Source: Hirundichthys speculiger
Lineage: Eukaryota; Chordata; Actinopteri; Beloniformes; Exocoetidae
NCBI GenBank assembly: GCA_018398805.1
Contig: JAGFBZ010002556.1
Span: forward strand, 620,001 to 684,000
Direction: 5' to 3'
DNA: 64,000 bases
Of this stretch, positions 40,201 through 51,300 are shown piece by piece. The translations under genes were made by a program, and so were the position numbers. The first letter of the stretch is position 1. Every line of letters starts with the position of its first letter. The notes beneath the pieces were generated by a model. The model made no database searches, was not told the origin of the DNA, and worked only from the letters and a program-made list of their open reading frames with translations.

Positions 40201-43200
40201 GCGTGTTTCTGCTAATGTGAATTATTTGTGATCAACTAATGTTGACAAAGCTGCTGCCTTCAGTCATCGTGCTACGTGTACCTCATAAGTGTTTCAGCAT
40301 TCTGTTCTCCATTCATGACCAAATTCTCCAAAAGTGCAGGCTAGCTCCACCAAATGCATCAAACAGCAGCAAGCGATGGTTGCGTGTCAAAGTAACCCGA
40401 CTAAATACTTGCAGATACACTTTGAACAACTCCAAACTGCTTTAGCCAAGCAGCTACTGCCGCTACATCCCCAGTGCAGCCTCCTCCTGCCTCCGGCGCT
40501 GTCAAGCTTCGCCAACACAAACATGCAAACCTCCGAGTTTGTCGCGTCAAGGGAATACACATCATTACAAAAGTAAGTTTGCAGTTACATAACATGGTGG
40601 TCGTTTTACACACATCTAATTTATGTTTGAAAGGCCCACAGGCCGCGTGAGCCAGTTAGCAGCTATAGCTTTTGCAGATGGAAGACACCAAGCATTATTT
40701 CTCATACGACTAAAGAAAAAAAAAACAGAAAGTCATACAGCTGTTGCCAAGTTTATTCTGAGAGATTTATGACCGTTAACTCCAGTGAAGTGGAGCCGGT
40801 TCAGGTATGCTCCGTTATCAACTGCTAAGATTTGCTAATAAATTGCTTTGCTAAGTCCCCAGCCAAAGTAAACGTGCAGAGCGTCAGGGGTCTTGACAAA
40901 CACAGATATCTGATCATGTCTGTTATTTACGATTAATTTATTCAGCTGCACTTCACACTCAGGTCAGGTCAGGTACAACAACAGAACGTGAAGCGAGCAA
41001 CGCAGCCAGCTAGGGTTTGAGGTCGGTACATTTAAAAACAAGTTCACACTGTAAACTAACTTAGAAAAAAACTGTTTTTTTGAGCTTATGAAAATACATT
41101 TCAAAATAGGTCACAAAATCCAGCAGGACCAAACGTGGCTGCACGCCACGATTGCGCTCGCCACGCAAAACAAGCCACAAGTTCGCAGGATGTTGTCCCG
41201 CCACAGTGGCCTTGTTTCTGTTGTTAGATTTATGTCTGAGGCCTGCAAACACGGCGACGTAGTAACTGTAACGTAAACACGTGTGCCGTGATTAATAGTA
41301 CAGCACGTTGAAGTCTATCACATCTGAGACCGTGTTGGATCTCTGTGTGATTGTAAGAGAAAATTAAGGAAATGACATCAGGAGGTGACTCAACCTCCCT
41401 CCATAGACTCGAGCGTATGGGCAAGTGGTCAGTGATGAAACATGGAAAGAATTCATGTCGAGAGGATAGGCCCGTACGCCAGTAAACACTTTTTTTTTTT
41501 TTTCTAATTTTCTCTTTTACTCTCCGCGCTCACTTTCTCCCACCCTCTGCTATTGCCTCATGGACAATTCTGGGTTAATTTACGGCCATGATATCATACA
41601 GTCTGGCAAACACAGTAGATGTGATGACCCGCCGTTAAAGCACGACGGCGGTATATTTTACTGAAGCCGGCTGGCTGAATGCGGGGATGATGGCGTACAG
41701 TAGTTGGGGAGCCAGAGCTGATTCTTGTGCTTTTTAACCGAAGACGGGGAACAAGTCAAACACTGTCTGATTGCACTGCGACATGTCAACCACTGGTTTC
41801 AAGGACAAAAGAAAATGTTTTATTACTTAAATCCTTCACTATTGATTTCTGAATCAGCAACATGGTGATTGAAAATGAGGCTGCGATGCTGTTTGGCTTC
41901 TGAGGAGGGAAAACTGAGGATTCATACACAATATTTACCATTAAAGTCTGTTATCTGTCTTAGTAGTTACCTGTACTCACTTATGTTCAATTTTTCCATC
42001 TCAGGTCTCTTGGTTGTCGAACAAGTTGTAAATAATAATTTGAATCATCTTAATATGAGCCTTTTGTCAACTAAGTTTAATAAATTAGCATCTACCATTT
42101 ATCTGTGTTGTGGATTTTTTTTTTATTAATAAGATTACATCATTTATAGTCAAAAGGTTTTGGATAAAACCTTGACTGTGAATTTATTTGGAAAGGGTGT
42201 GGCCTTTATGTATGAATCTGGGTTAAAATACCAACCAGAGTAAAAAATCTAAATGCCTCATGTCTTATTTTAAGTTGTGACGTCTCTGAAGGACTCGTTG
42301 AGACAGCACAGCTTAGCTTGTTAATATCTACCACCACCTAGTGACGCTAAAGGTATAGCACAGCTAACAAATAGAGTTTCTAAATAGCCACATGCTGTGT
42401 GGTTTCAGGGAAGTAAAGTTGTGTTTCAGTTAAATACAAACACCCCAAAAAGTCTTAAGGCTTGAACAGTAATATCCCAGAAAGGAACAAGAGGAAAGTA
42501 AGCTTTTTATATATTTATTGTCAATACATAATATGAAAACATAATGTACTGCAGAATAAACAAATTAAAAGGAAATCATCAGGGATTAACATCAACCTCA
42601 CCTGAGTCAACCCTCTTCATTTCTTGTTTGTTTGCTTTTTCTTTTGTTACATTAATACAAATCTCTCAAAATATATTCAATATAAATGTGCATATTGTAA
42701 CAAACAAGCAAAACTGTACAAACTATCAAAAAAATGTAAAAAGAAAACCTGAATTCACAGATGCAACATACAATAGAAATCCTGAAAGGCTGCATAGAAA
42801 ACCTGTTCAGGGTCATGTGCACATGTTGTTTTATTCACCATATAGCAGAAAATATATCAAACGCTGAAAGTGAGACTTTTCTGAAATTTCATGGAGAATA
42901 TTCACTCATTTCAAATTTGATGGCAACAACTCTCAAAAGTTTTGACAGGGGGGAAAAAAAGGCCGGAAATGTTGGTGGTGCCCAAAAGAAACACCAGGGG
43001 CCTGTTTCAGAAACAAGGTTTAACAACCCTCCAAACCAGGGAGGAGGTGGTCCAGGTCTGCAGGTCTGCCGTTCACTTCCTAATAGACTATGTTCAGCAT
43101 CCCCGTGGTTATTAGGAGAACTGACATTTGCAATTAAATAATAGCTAATGAAATAAAATAACCCAGGGTATTGCATGTGAAGTATGGGATTGTTGATATT

Positions 43201-43269
43201 TGTGATGCACGGAGGAATAAGATCGAGTATAAGTGATGTGACTCTGCAGTAAAACGGTAGAGCTAACAT

Positions 43270-43633
43270 TAGAAGGTGTGAAAAAAAATCGATTTGGCGA
43301 TATATCGCCAGATATTATATCGATTTTTCAGCTCCTAATATCGATTTTTTTTCTTTTTTTTTTTAGAAAAATTCATTCATTCACTTAAATGTGCAAAAAC
43401 ACTAATAATAAACAATAAATAGGTTGTTATTGAAGCAAATAGTTTTGACTCAATTTGTCCTCTGAATGATCAATATCATCTGATGAACATATACAGCAAC
43501 TTAATTTTTCATCTCTACTTTTAATTTTGATATTAACTGGGTAGAATATCGCAATATTGCGATCATATCGTATCCTGACCCAAGTATCACGATACATATC
43601 GTATTGCGAGGTCCTTGCCAATACTCACTTCTA
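43270..43633. mobile_element. hAT-like MITE rich in ATATCG
   Basis: Ends TAGAAGGTGTGAA and (minus strand) TAGAAGTGAGTATT. Interior has repeated ATCGATTT, ATATCGCC and ATCGTATTGCG words. No clear target duplication, so the superfamily is inferred. Confidence 0.5.
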
Positions 43634-43979
43634 ATCGGAGTCTCACAAATGGTGATTACCGACTTGACAGCAGTACTTTCCCAACACAAATGCGACATCT
43701 CATCGTTCAAACGTCCCCAAAATGCGCATTGTTTGATTGATTGATGAAATCTGTAAAATCTGTATTATCTCTGGATTATTTCACTGTATATATCTGTCCG
43801 TTTACACTAGGTTACTTTTCTTTTTCTTTTACTAGACAGGGTATTTTGAAATCCCTAATTTGTAAATTGTAAATTTGTTTTGTAAATTGTAAATTTGTCA
43901 TTTTTTGTAATTTTTTGTACATTGTGTAGTATTTAAAGTGTTAATTTACTTATTTTATATGTAGAATATTGTTGTTTTA

Positions 43980-44070
43980 TAGGATGGAGCACTGCAACGA
44001 AAGAATTTCCCGCAAGGGATTAATAAAGTATTTTCAATTCAATTCAATTTTCAATTTTCAATTCAAATTG
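43980..44070 (+). repeat. probable retroposon 3' tail with TTCAA repeats
   Basis: Wording GAATTTCCCGCAAGGGATTA then ATAAAGTA, followed by imperfect TTCAATTCAATT repeats, is typical of the 3' end of fish LINE copies. No coding sequence is attached. Confidence 0.45.
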
Positions 44071-44893
44071 AGCTTGTTTCAGCTTCATGAAGGGGAGAAG
44101 ACAGAAAGTAAATCTTCTCCCGACCAGGTTTAGTTCTCAGTTCTCCAAGTATGAGTTACATCAGTTTCTGAAACCGGCTCAACTGAACCCTCTTGCTCAG
44201 AGTTAACTTACCTCGCTTTGTGGAACGGACCACTGAGTTTCCCCAAGTTCAGGTTTAACGTACTCAGAGTTTCTACATAAGATGAACTGCCCTGCCTACA
44301 GACCAGACCTTACACCAATTAAAAAAACAAAAAACAAAAAAAGAATAAAAGCCTATGGGCAGATCATGAATTAGGGGGAAAAAAGTCACATGAGACAAAA
44401 CCATTTGTCTCCCAGGAGCTCCAGCACATGGTCTCCTCAGCTCCCAGACACACATGTTGTTATGAGAAGAGAAGATGATGAACAGCGAAACACGTTACCC
44501 TTTCACACTTTAAGATTTGTTGCTGCCATCAAATTCAAAGATGTACTGCACAATATTGTCCCTAACTCTGACTCACAAAGAACCACATGAGAAACCGCTG
44601 AAAAAAGTTTGCTCGAAAGTCTCCAAGAGCACTTAAATCTTAAAAAAAAAGCGCTTAAATCAAAACCTTCAGCTGGAAATGTGTAATTCTTGTTCTCAAA
44701 ATGTTGACTTGCCTCATGCTTCATAACAGTATGATCAACGAGAAGCAAAAGTAGCAATTGTTGCGTTAGTGCAAAGCTCTGTGCAGCTCTAACTCGCTCT
44801 GTGACCTCAGATGGTGTTCCCTAGTCAGGAACGTGCATCATATATATTAAATTTGCACTGCTGGAAACAAAGCACACCGGCTGGACTGTGCAT

Positions 44894-44907
44894 TTTATTT
44901 ATTTATT
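44894..44907 (-). promoter_or_regulatory. mpl polyadenylation signal
   Basis: Three overlapping AATAAA hexamers on the minus strand, about 38-51 nt after the mpl stop. If used, the 3' UTR would be very short. Confidence 0.5.
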
Positions 44908-44944
44908 CGGCAGGTTAGTATAAAGGTTTCCGACACCTCTTTCG

Positions 44945-45331
44945 TCACAGATCTTTGCACTTCTCTCCATCTGCGGTTTCAACTACAGGTAAGTAGGAAT
45001 GGTTAACCATTTCATTTCCCAAGTACAGTTTGGCATGAGGTGACCCATCAGTGGGGGGGTAATGGCAGGTCTGGACGAGCTCGTCTCCTACCTCAGGATT
45101 TCCATTCACCAGCTGGCTCACGTAGCTGTTTCCTTCGATGTAAAGGAAAACGGTGTCTTTATTCAGAGTCACGTAGTCTGGAAAGAGGTCGGGACTCTCG
45201 TCTGTCTGTTCACTGGAGAGGCTTTCGACAGACGACAGGAGCTCAGAGGATTCCTCCGATGGCTTCCCCGGCCCTGGAATCTCAGCTTCAGATAAAATCT
45301 CCACCACGGATGGACTGGTTTCTTCAAAGCA
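44945..45331 (-). CDS. mpl: mpl exon 12 (Box 2, tyrosine-rich tail, stop)
   Basis: The acceptor AAACAG|TGC is the only nearby AG that keeps phase 0; its pyrimidine tract is weak, so this border is the least certain of the gene. It encodes CFEETSPSVVEIL (aligned to human Box 2), a Ser/Glu-rich stretch, and tyrosines in DYVTL, FLYIE, SYVSQ (a YxxQ STAT-type site), KLYLG and HSYLPV. Stop TGA at 44947-44945. Confidence 0.88.
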   Translation of the reverse strand, partial: CFEETSPSVVEILSEAEIPGPGKPSEESSELLSSVESLSSEQTDESPDLFPDYVTLNKDTVFLYIEGNSYVSQLVNGNPEVGDELVQTCHYPPTDGSPHAKLYLGNEMVNHSYLPVVETADGEKCKDL

Positions 45332-48300
45332 CTGTTTGCCTGCGACAGGAGGATTCCTGCGTTGTATCCACAGGAAAATTATTTTTCAATGCCTGGTGAC
45401 AGCGACTCATATTCATATATAAGTGCAAGAATTCACGCTAAACATTAGAAACTCAATTTGTGCATTTTTTTGCATTAGATCAGTTTTAACAGCTTATTTC
45501 TTTACCCACTGAAAGGAAAGAAAATTGGGATATTTGTAAGATTTGGTGAAATGTAATAATGCGTATTGTGTAGTTATTATACATGTATGTTTATGTTAAA
45601 TAATTTACCCATTTATGCTTGTTGATTTCTGTCAGAAAGCCTTGCAGGACTTTTTGAAGATTGGGCACTGGGGGGAAGAAGTACTCCTTGATCTTACTGA
45701 AAATACACAAAAGAACAAACCTTTTAAAAGTGACCTTTGTAGTAGTTTTGTTAAACTTCTAGAAAAATTCACTCCAGATCTTTTTTTTAATCCAGAAATG
45801 TTAATAAGGAGAAAAATTACACTACAACTATGACTTTCGATTCATTTAATTCCCCCTGGGGGATATGACATGCCCCCCCCCCCCCCCCCCCTTTTTTTTT
45901 TTTTTTTTTGGCTTTTTGACAGATAATATGAATGAGAGATGAAAGTTCTACCTGCTGTAAAAGCAGAAGACACTGACGGAGATGATGATCAATAGCACAG
46001 GAACGGAGATGCACCAAATGAGCAGCAAGTCTGAAAAGATTAGATGAACACGATTACATTTCACTGGATCCATGGATGTAGTTTTAGGGGGGGACACAGG
46101 GGACATGCTGATGGCAACTTTAGAAAAATCAGAGTTAGTGAGCTTGTAGCATCCGCGGCCTAACCCCGACCCCCAGTATCAGTATCCAAACCAGTTGCAT
46201 CTGTGCTCAAAAACAAAAATGAGGCGAAATCGCACATCAGAAAATGACTGGAAGTCTTTACTGATGTAACTATACTTGAAAACTTGTGAAACAAAATGCC
46301 ATGTCAAAGGTCAGCGGAGATCAAGATGGTCATTCATCATCACCTTGATTCACTGGTTTGGTGTTACACTATGACAATTACACGTTCCATTGGTTTAATT
46401 ATTCATTTATTTATGAGCAGTAAAGTTGTTGAATAAAAGTTGTGCAACTTCTTTCTTGAATGTTTAAAGCTTACCGACGTCAGCTGCCGTGTCACCGGTG
46501 AGCACATGTGACCAGTCGCTCCAGTGACCAGAGTAAATGGTCCCAGTGGGTTTTGCCCTGATCTTAACGCTGAACCGGCTTCGTCCTGGAATCTTTGCAC
46601 ATGTGTTCGTCTCGGGGCCCTTTTTTATCTGTGGACAGAAGTGACGCAGTGACATCGGTGATGATGCATTACTTTCAAGTGTTTCTCTTAGTCGTCTCGT
46701 TTCCATCAAAGTGCATTTATATTTGCTTGTAATACCTTGTTTTGATGTAAATGTGAATATTACATACACGCTTATGAATTCGACCATTTTGTCAGCTGGC
46801 AGTGGTGCAGCACCCAGTATTATATCTTAAGAGTCAAAGATTCCTTACTTATGTATCTAATTACTGAGTAGGTAGTTTTATTTTTATTTTTTTAGTAGTG
46901 GGATTGAAACAACAGCCACAACTCTCAGTTTGCAGGAGAGCCTCTACGAATTAACATGAGAAAGTTCTCCAGTCGTAATAATACATTACAGCAGTGATTC
47001 CCAAAGTGTGGGCCGCGGCCCCCTGGTGGGCCGTCGCAGTACTGCAGGTGGACCGTGAAAGGTCATTAAAATGAAATATGTTTTAAATCCGCTATCTTTT
47101 TTTAAATATGTTTTTAATTGCCATAAAATATTAACGACATGATTTAAAAACATTAATAAGTAACAAAACAAACCAGTTAAGTGTGATTCTACCATCATCT
47201 TAACTTAATATGACAAGTGTCACCTTATTTGTTGACCCCTTACATTAATATCTAAACATAGCTTCTAGTCCTGTATGTTGATCGCAGTTATGATTAAAGG
47301 TTCCGGTGGGTCACTGAGATTTTTCACATTTCAAATTGGGCCTTGGTGTTCTGAAGTATGGGAATGGCTGAATTACAGTATTACTGTCATAATAACACAA
47401 ACTAGCTTGTCTCTGTGCAATTGAATGATAATGACTCAGAAAACTCCAGTTTACCTCCCATTGTTCTCCTCCTTTGATCTGAAAGTGAACTTCATACTCT
47501 AGGTGGGCTGACAAGGATGGAAAAGGGGCTTCCCAGTCCAAGCACAACTTATCTTTTGTGGACACTCCTTTCAGACAACCTGGTGGTGATGTTTTAACTG
47601 TGAACGTAAAAGTATGCAAAATCTATGAGCAGACAAATCCATGAACTTTTCTTCTGGGGCTTCATCTACAGACTGTGAAGCGTTCTAATGACAATACAAG
47701 GAATCTTAAAGGCGGGTTAAGCAACATCTGGATGATGTCTCATCTATGGATGTTTCAAATAGAACCATCAACAAAATACGGAGCGCTATCTCGCCCCATC
47801 ATGAACTCTCCCCATCAACATGTGCATGAGCATGAGCATGAGCTCTACTCCTATTGGTGATTGGATGGAGGAATGTTGGGGGTTGTTATTGTAATGTTTT
47901 GCTAAATTTGTACTATTAGTTTCCAGTTTATGGAGCCAGAAGTCTGAAGATCGGTGTCTATCTGTTTAACAGTGTATTTATGAGATCAGCAGGTAGAGGA
48001 TGGCGAGGAGATAAAGGCCAAATGTGACAAAAAGTCTGCTCTGGGTTAAAAAATCAAATATAATCTCCTACCCTAACTTTAGAGATGACAGGAGCTGAAA
48101 CATGCAGTTGACTGTACCTACTACGGGCTAAAGAGCTTTTCTGACTTTCATCAGCCTTTCAGTTTAATGATTCACCAAATATATAGAAAAAAAAATTGAG
48201 TCAGTGTGAGTATGTCATATTCATGACTCACTCCAGATGTTTAGTGAAATAATGCTCAATACAACCCCGATTCCAAAAAAGTTGGGACGCTGTGTAAAAC

Positions 48301-51300
48301 GTAAATAAAAACAGATTTGCGAATCTCATAAACCCATATTTTATTCCCAACAGAACATAAAGAACATATCAGATGTTGAAACTGAGACATTTTATCATTT
48401 CATGGAAAACATTAGCTCATTTTAACTTTTAAACAGCAGCACATCTCGAAAAAAGCTGGAACAGGGGCGACTAAAGACTGGAAAAGTAATTGGGGCAACA
48501 AATCGAAAACAAATGGAGGAGCATTCGATGACTAATTAGATTTTACTGACAACGGGTCAGTAACATGACTGGTTATAAAAGGAACATTTCAGAGAAACAG
48601 ATCTTCCTTTAGATGTAAAAATGGACAGAGTTTCACCAACCAAAGAAAAAAATAAACAAACAAAACTGGATGAATTTGATCTTAGGAGCCCTCTGGTGGC
48701 ACTACAGCCTGAAGAGTACTGTTAAGGTTTAGAGCAGAGGTGTCCAACTCCAGTTCTCCAGAGCCGCTGTCCTGCAGGTCTCAGATGTTTCCCTTCTTTA
48801 ACGCACCTGATTCAAATGAATGGGTCGTTAGACTTGGGCAGACCTGGATGAAAAGCTGAGATCCATTCATGAGAATCAGGCATGATGTGTCAGAGAAACA
48901 TCTAAGACAGTGATTCCCAAAGTGTTGGCCGCGGCCCTCTGGTGGGCTGTCATGGTACTGCAGGTGGGCCGTGAGAGGTCATTAAAATTAAACAAATATG
49001 TTTTAAATCCTCGACCTTTTTTAAATACGTTTTTAATTACTGTAAAATATTAACGACATGATTTAAAAACATTAAGAAGTAACAAAACAAACCAGTTAAG
49101 TGTTATTCTGCTGTCATCTTAACTATTATAACAAGTGTCACCTTATTTGTTGACCCCTTACATTAATGTCAGAACATAGCTTCTAGTCCTGTATGTTGAT
49201 CACAGTTGTGATTAAAGGTTTCGGTGGGCCGCGGAGATTTTTCACATTTCAGATTGGGCTTTGGTATTCTGAAGTTTGGGAATGGCTGCTCTAAGACATG
49301 CAGGACAGTGGCCCCTTGAGTTTGGACGCCCCTTGTTTGGAGCAACATCTGCTCCCATCCAGACAGGACCTCTTTCAGGGGAAGGCCTTGCATATTTCAG
49401 CAAGACAATGCTAAACCACAAACTGCATCCATCACAACGGCATGGCTTCACAGGAGAAGAGTGCAGGTGCTGAACTGGTCCTTCCTGCAGTCCAGACCTT
49501 TCACTGATAGAAAACACTTGGTCCAAATGGAAAAATCTGTCAACAAAGGTCCAGGACTGTCGAGCAGCTGGAATCCTCCATCAGCCAAGAATGGGACGAC
49601 AGTTCTCTCCTAAAATTCCAGCAACTGGTCTCTGCATGTCTTCAAACATTAACAGATAGTTTGTTAAAGAAGAGGTGATGCTACACAGCAGTTGTTGTGT
49701 AGCATCACAGAGCTGCTGCCATCAAAGTCAAAATGAGCTAATATTTTAATTTGGGAAACATTTTTGCTGCATTTGATTTGTGAATGGAGAACGCCTAAAT
49801 GTAACACCCCAAAATGCACGACCGGCTGCTATGGGAGAGGGTGGCTGAGAATCGTTTTGTAACTGGATTCATGTGATATCATTACAGTGCACACGCTCTG
49901 TAGTTTTAACACCTCCAACAGGAGAAACGGGAGCAATACTCACTGGACTTGTTGAGCAAGAACTCTTCCGTAATGTAGGTTCTGTTGATTGAAGGCGAAG
50001 TGCTGCTGAGCTTGACCCTGATTTGTTTCGACTCGTCTCCACGAAAGTAACACGTGTCAGTAACGATGCTATCAAGCAGACATTCGGTCCATTCAGCGTT
50101 TTTCCTGCAATAGTTGTATTATCGTCATGTCAAACACACAAATCAAATGTAATGTTACCTCTTTATGCATGCTTTGACTAAACTATGACATAAACTGGAG
50201 TCATACAGACTTTTCGCTTTCATCAGTACAACTATTTTACTTTACTTTAGTCAGCCACAACATTACTGTGAATTTATCACATACTAATTGAGAACTATTT
50301 TGGATCTGTAATAAGTGTTTTTTTTCTGCTTACCCAAGATTCATCTTGTAGAAAAGTTTGTCATTATTTTCTTGATCATTTGTGTGACCATCCCAGCGAC
50401 AGGTAACAGTCTGCAGGTCGGAGGTGAAGCACATCAGTGCAATGTCATCTGGAAGGAGAAACGGTGTCGCACACGTCAGTAAAAAGGAGCTTTTCTTTTT
50501 CTTTTTTGCTCTTGCGTACTCGTTCATACAGCCGGCCTTGACTCAGTTAGACACACCTGCTTTCTGGGGAACTGCAGCTCTGACGGGCTGTGACCAGCTG
50601 CTCCAGTGTCCTGCATCCGAAAACTGAGGGGCTTTTACAGCAACCTGGACCTCAACCACCTCACCTGGTTCAAGCGAGAGCTGCACGACGCTTTCCGTCA
50701 CCTGAAACCATCAAGATTATCAACTATAGTTTATACAAACCTTCAAAAAAAAAAAAAAAAATATTAAACGTTGCCATCCAGGTGAATGTTACACTGAGTC
50801 TGAGTGGAAACCAAATTTAGGTTACAAAGTTTGGTGCAAAAAACATGTTTGAGGAAAAAAAAAGTTTTTGTTTTGTAAATTAGTAAAGAAAAGACCACAG
50901 GAATGTTTGACAAATCTGAAATATAACTTATTTAATCAATTCACTTGATTGTGAAGTTTTATTTTTTTTTGTGTTTTTATCACTTGAAAAAAAAAATGAA
51001 TACCCAAAAATAGATTATGAAATTATTCTTGATGACCTTGTTTTGCTGTTGGTGTTACTTTTTAAACTTGTCTGAAAACTCCTTTTGTACATGTTTCAGT
51101 TCTATGGGTCTTTTGATTTGAACCCCTAACCTCTAACCCCTAACCCCAACTCTAATCCTACCTCTAACCCCTAACCTCTAACCCTAACTCTAATCCTACC
51201 TCTAACCCCTAACCTCTAACCCTAACTCTAATCCTACCTCTAACCCCTAACCCCTAACCCAACTCTAATCCTACCTCTAACCTCTAACCCCTAACCCTAA

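Larger units (their letters stand above)
42825..44545 (+). mobile_element. Tc1-like transposon relic with insertions
   Basis: The left part has GAAATTTCATGGAGAATATT, TCAAATTTGATGGCAACAAC and GTTTTGACAGG. The right part has GCCCTGCCTACAGACCAGAC, GGTCTCCTCAGCTCCCAGAC and GTTGCTGCCATCAAATTCAA, in the order of teleost Tc1-like elements. The interior is replaced by a hAT-type element (43270-43633), a retroposon-like tail and other repeats. No intact frame. Confidence 0.6.
36846..44944. other. convergent intergenic region between ddah1 and mpl
   Basis: Starts with the ddah1 3' UTR. From about 37300 to 42800 no gene, RNA gene or clear mobile element was recognised. A Tc1-like relic with inserts occupies about 42825-44545. 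The mpl 3' end follows on the minus strand. Confidence 0.6.
48262..49788 (+). mobile_element. internally deleted Tc1-like transposon
   Basis: Left end TA then CAACCCCGATTCCAAAAAAG, followed by AACATATCAGATGTTGAAAC and GTAACATGACTGGTTATAAA. The transposase is mostly deleted; what remains is wording near 48680-48735 and 49335-49640 (CTTGCATATTTCAGCAAGAC, CTGCAGTCCAGACCTTTCAC). The right end fades out after GCTGCCATCAAAGTCAAAAT. A hAT MITE sits at 48735-49334. Confidence 0.8.
47598..49943 (-). other. mpl: mpl intron 7
   Basis: 2.3 kb. From 48262 to about 49788 it is a nested transposon cluster (see separate entries); the rest is unassigned. Confidence 0.75.
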
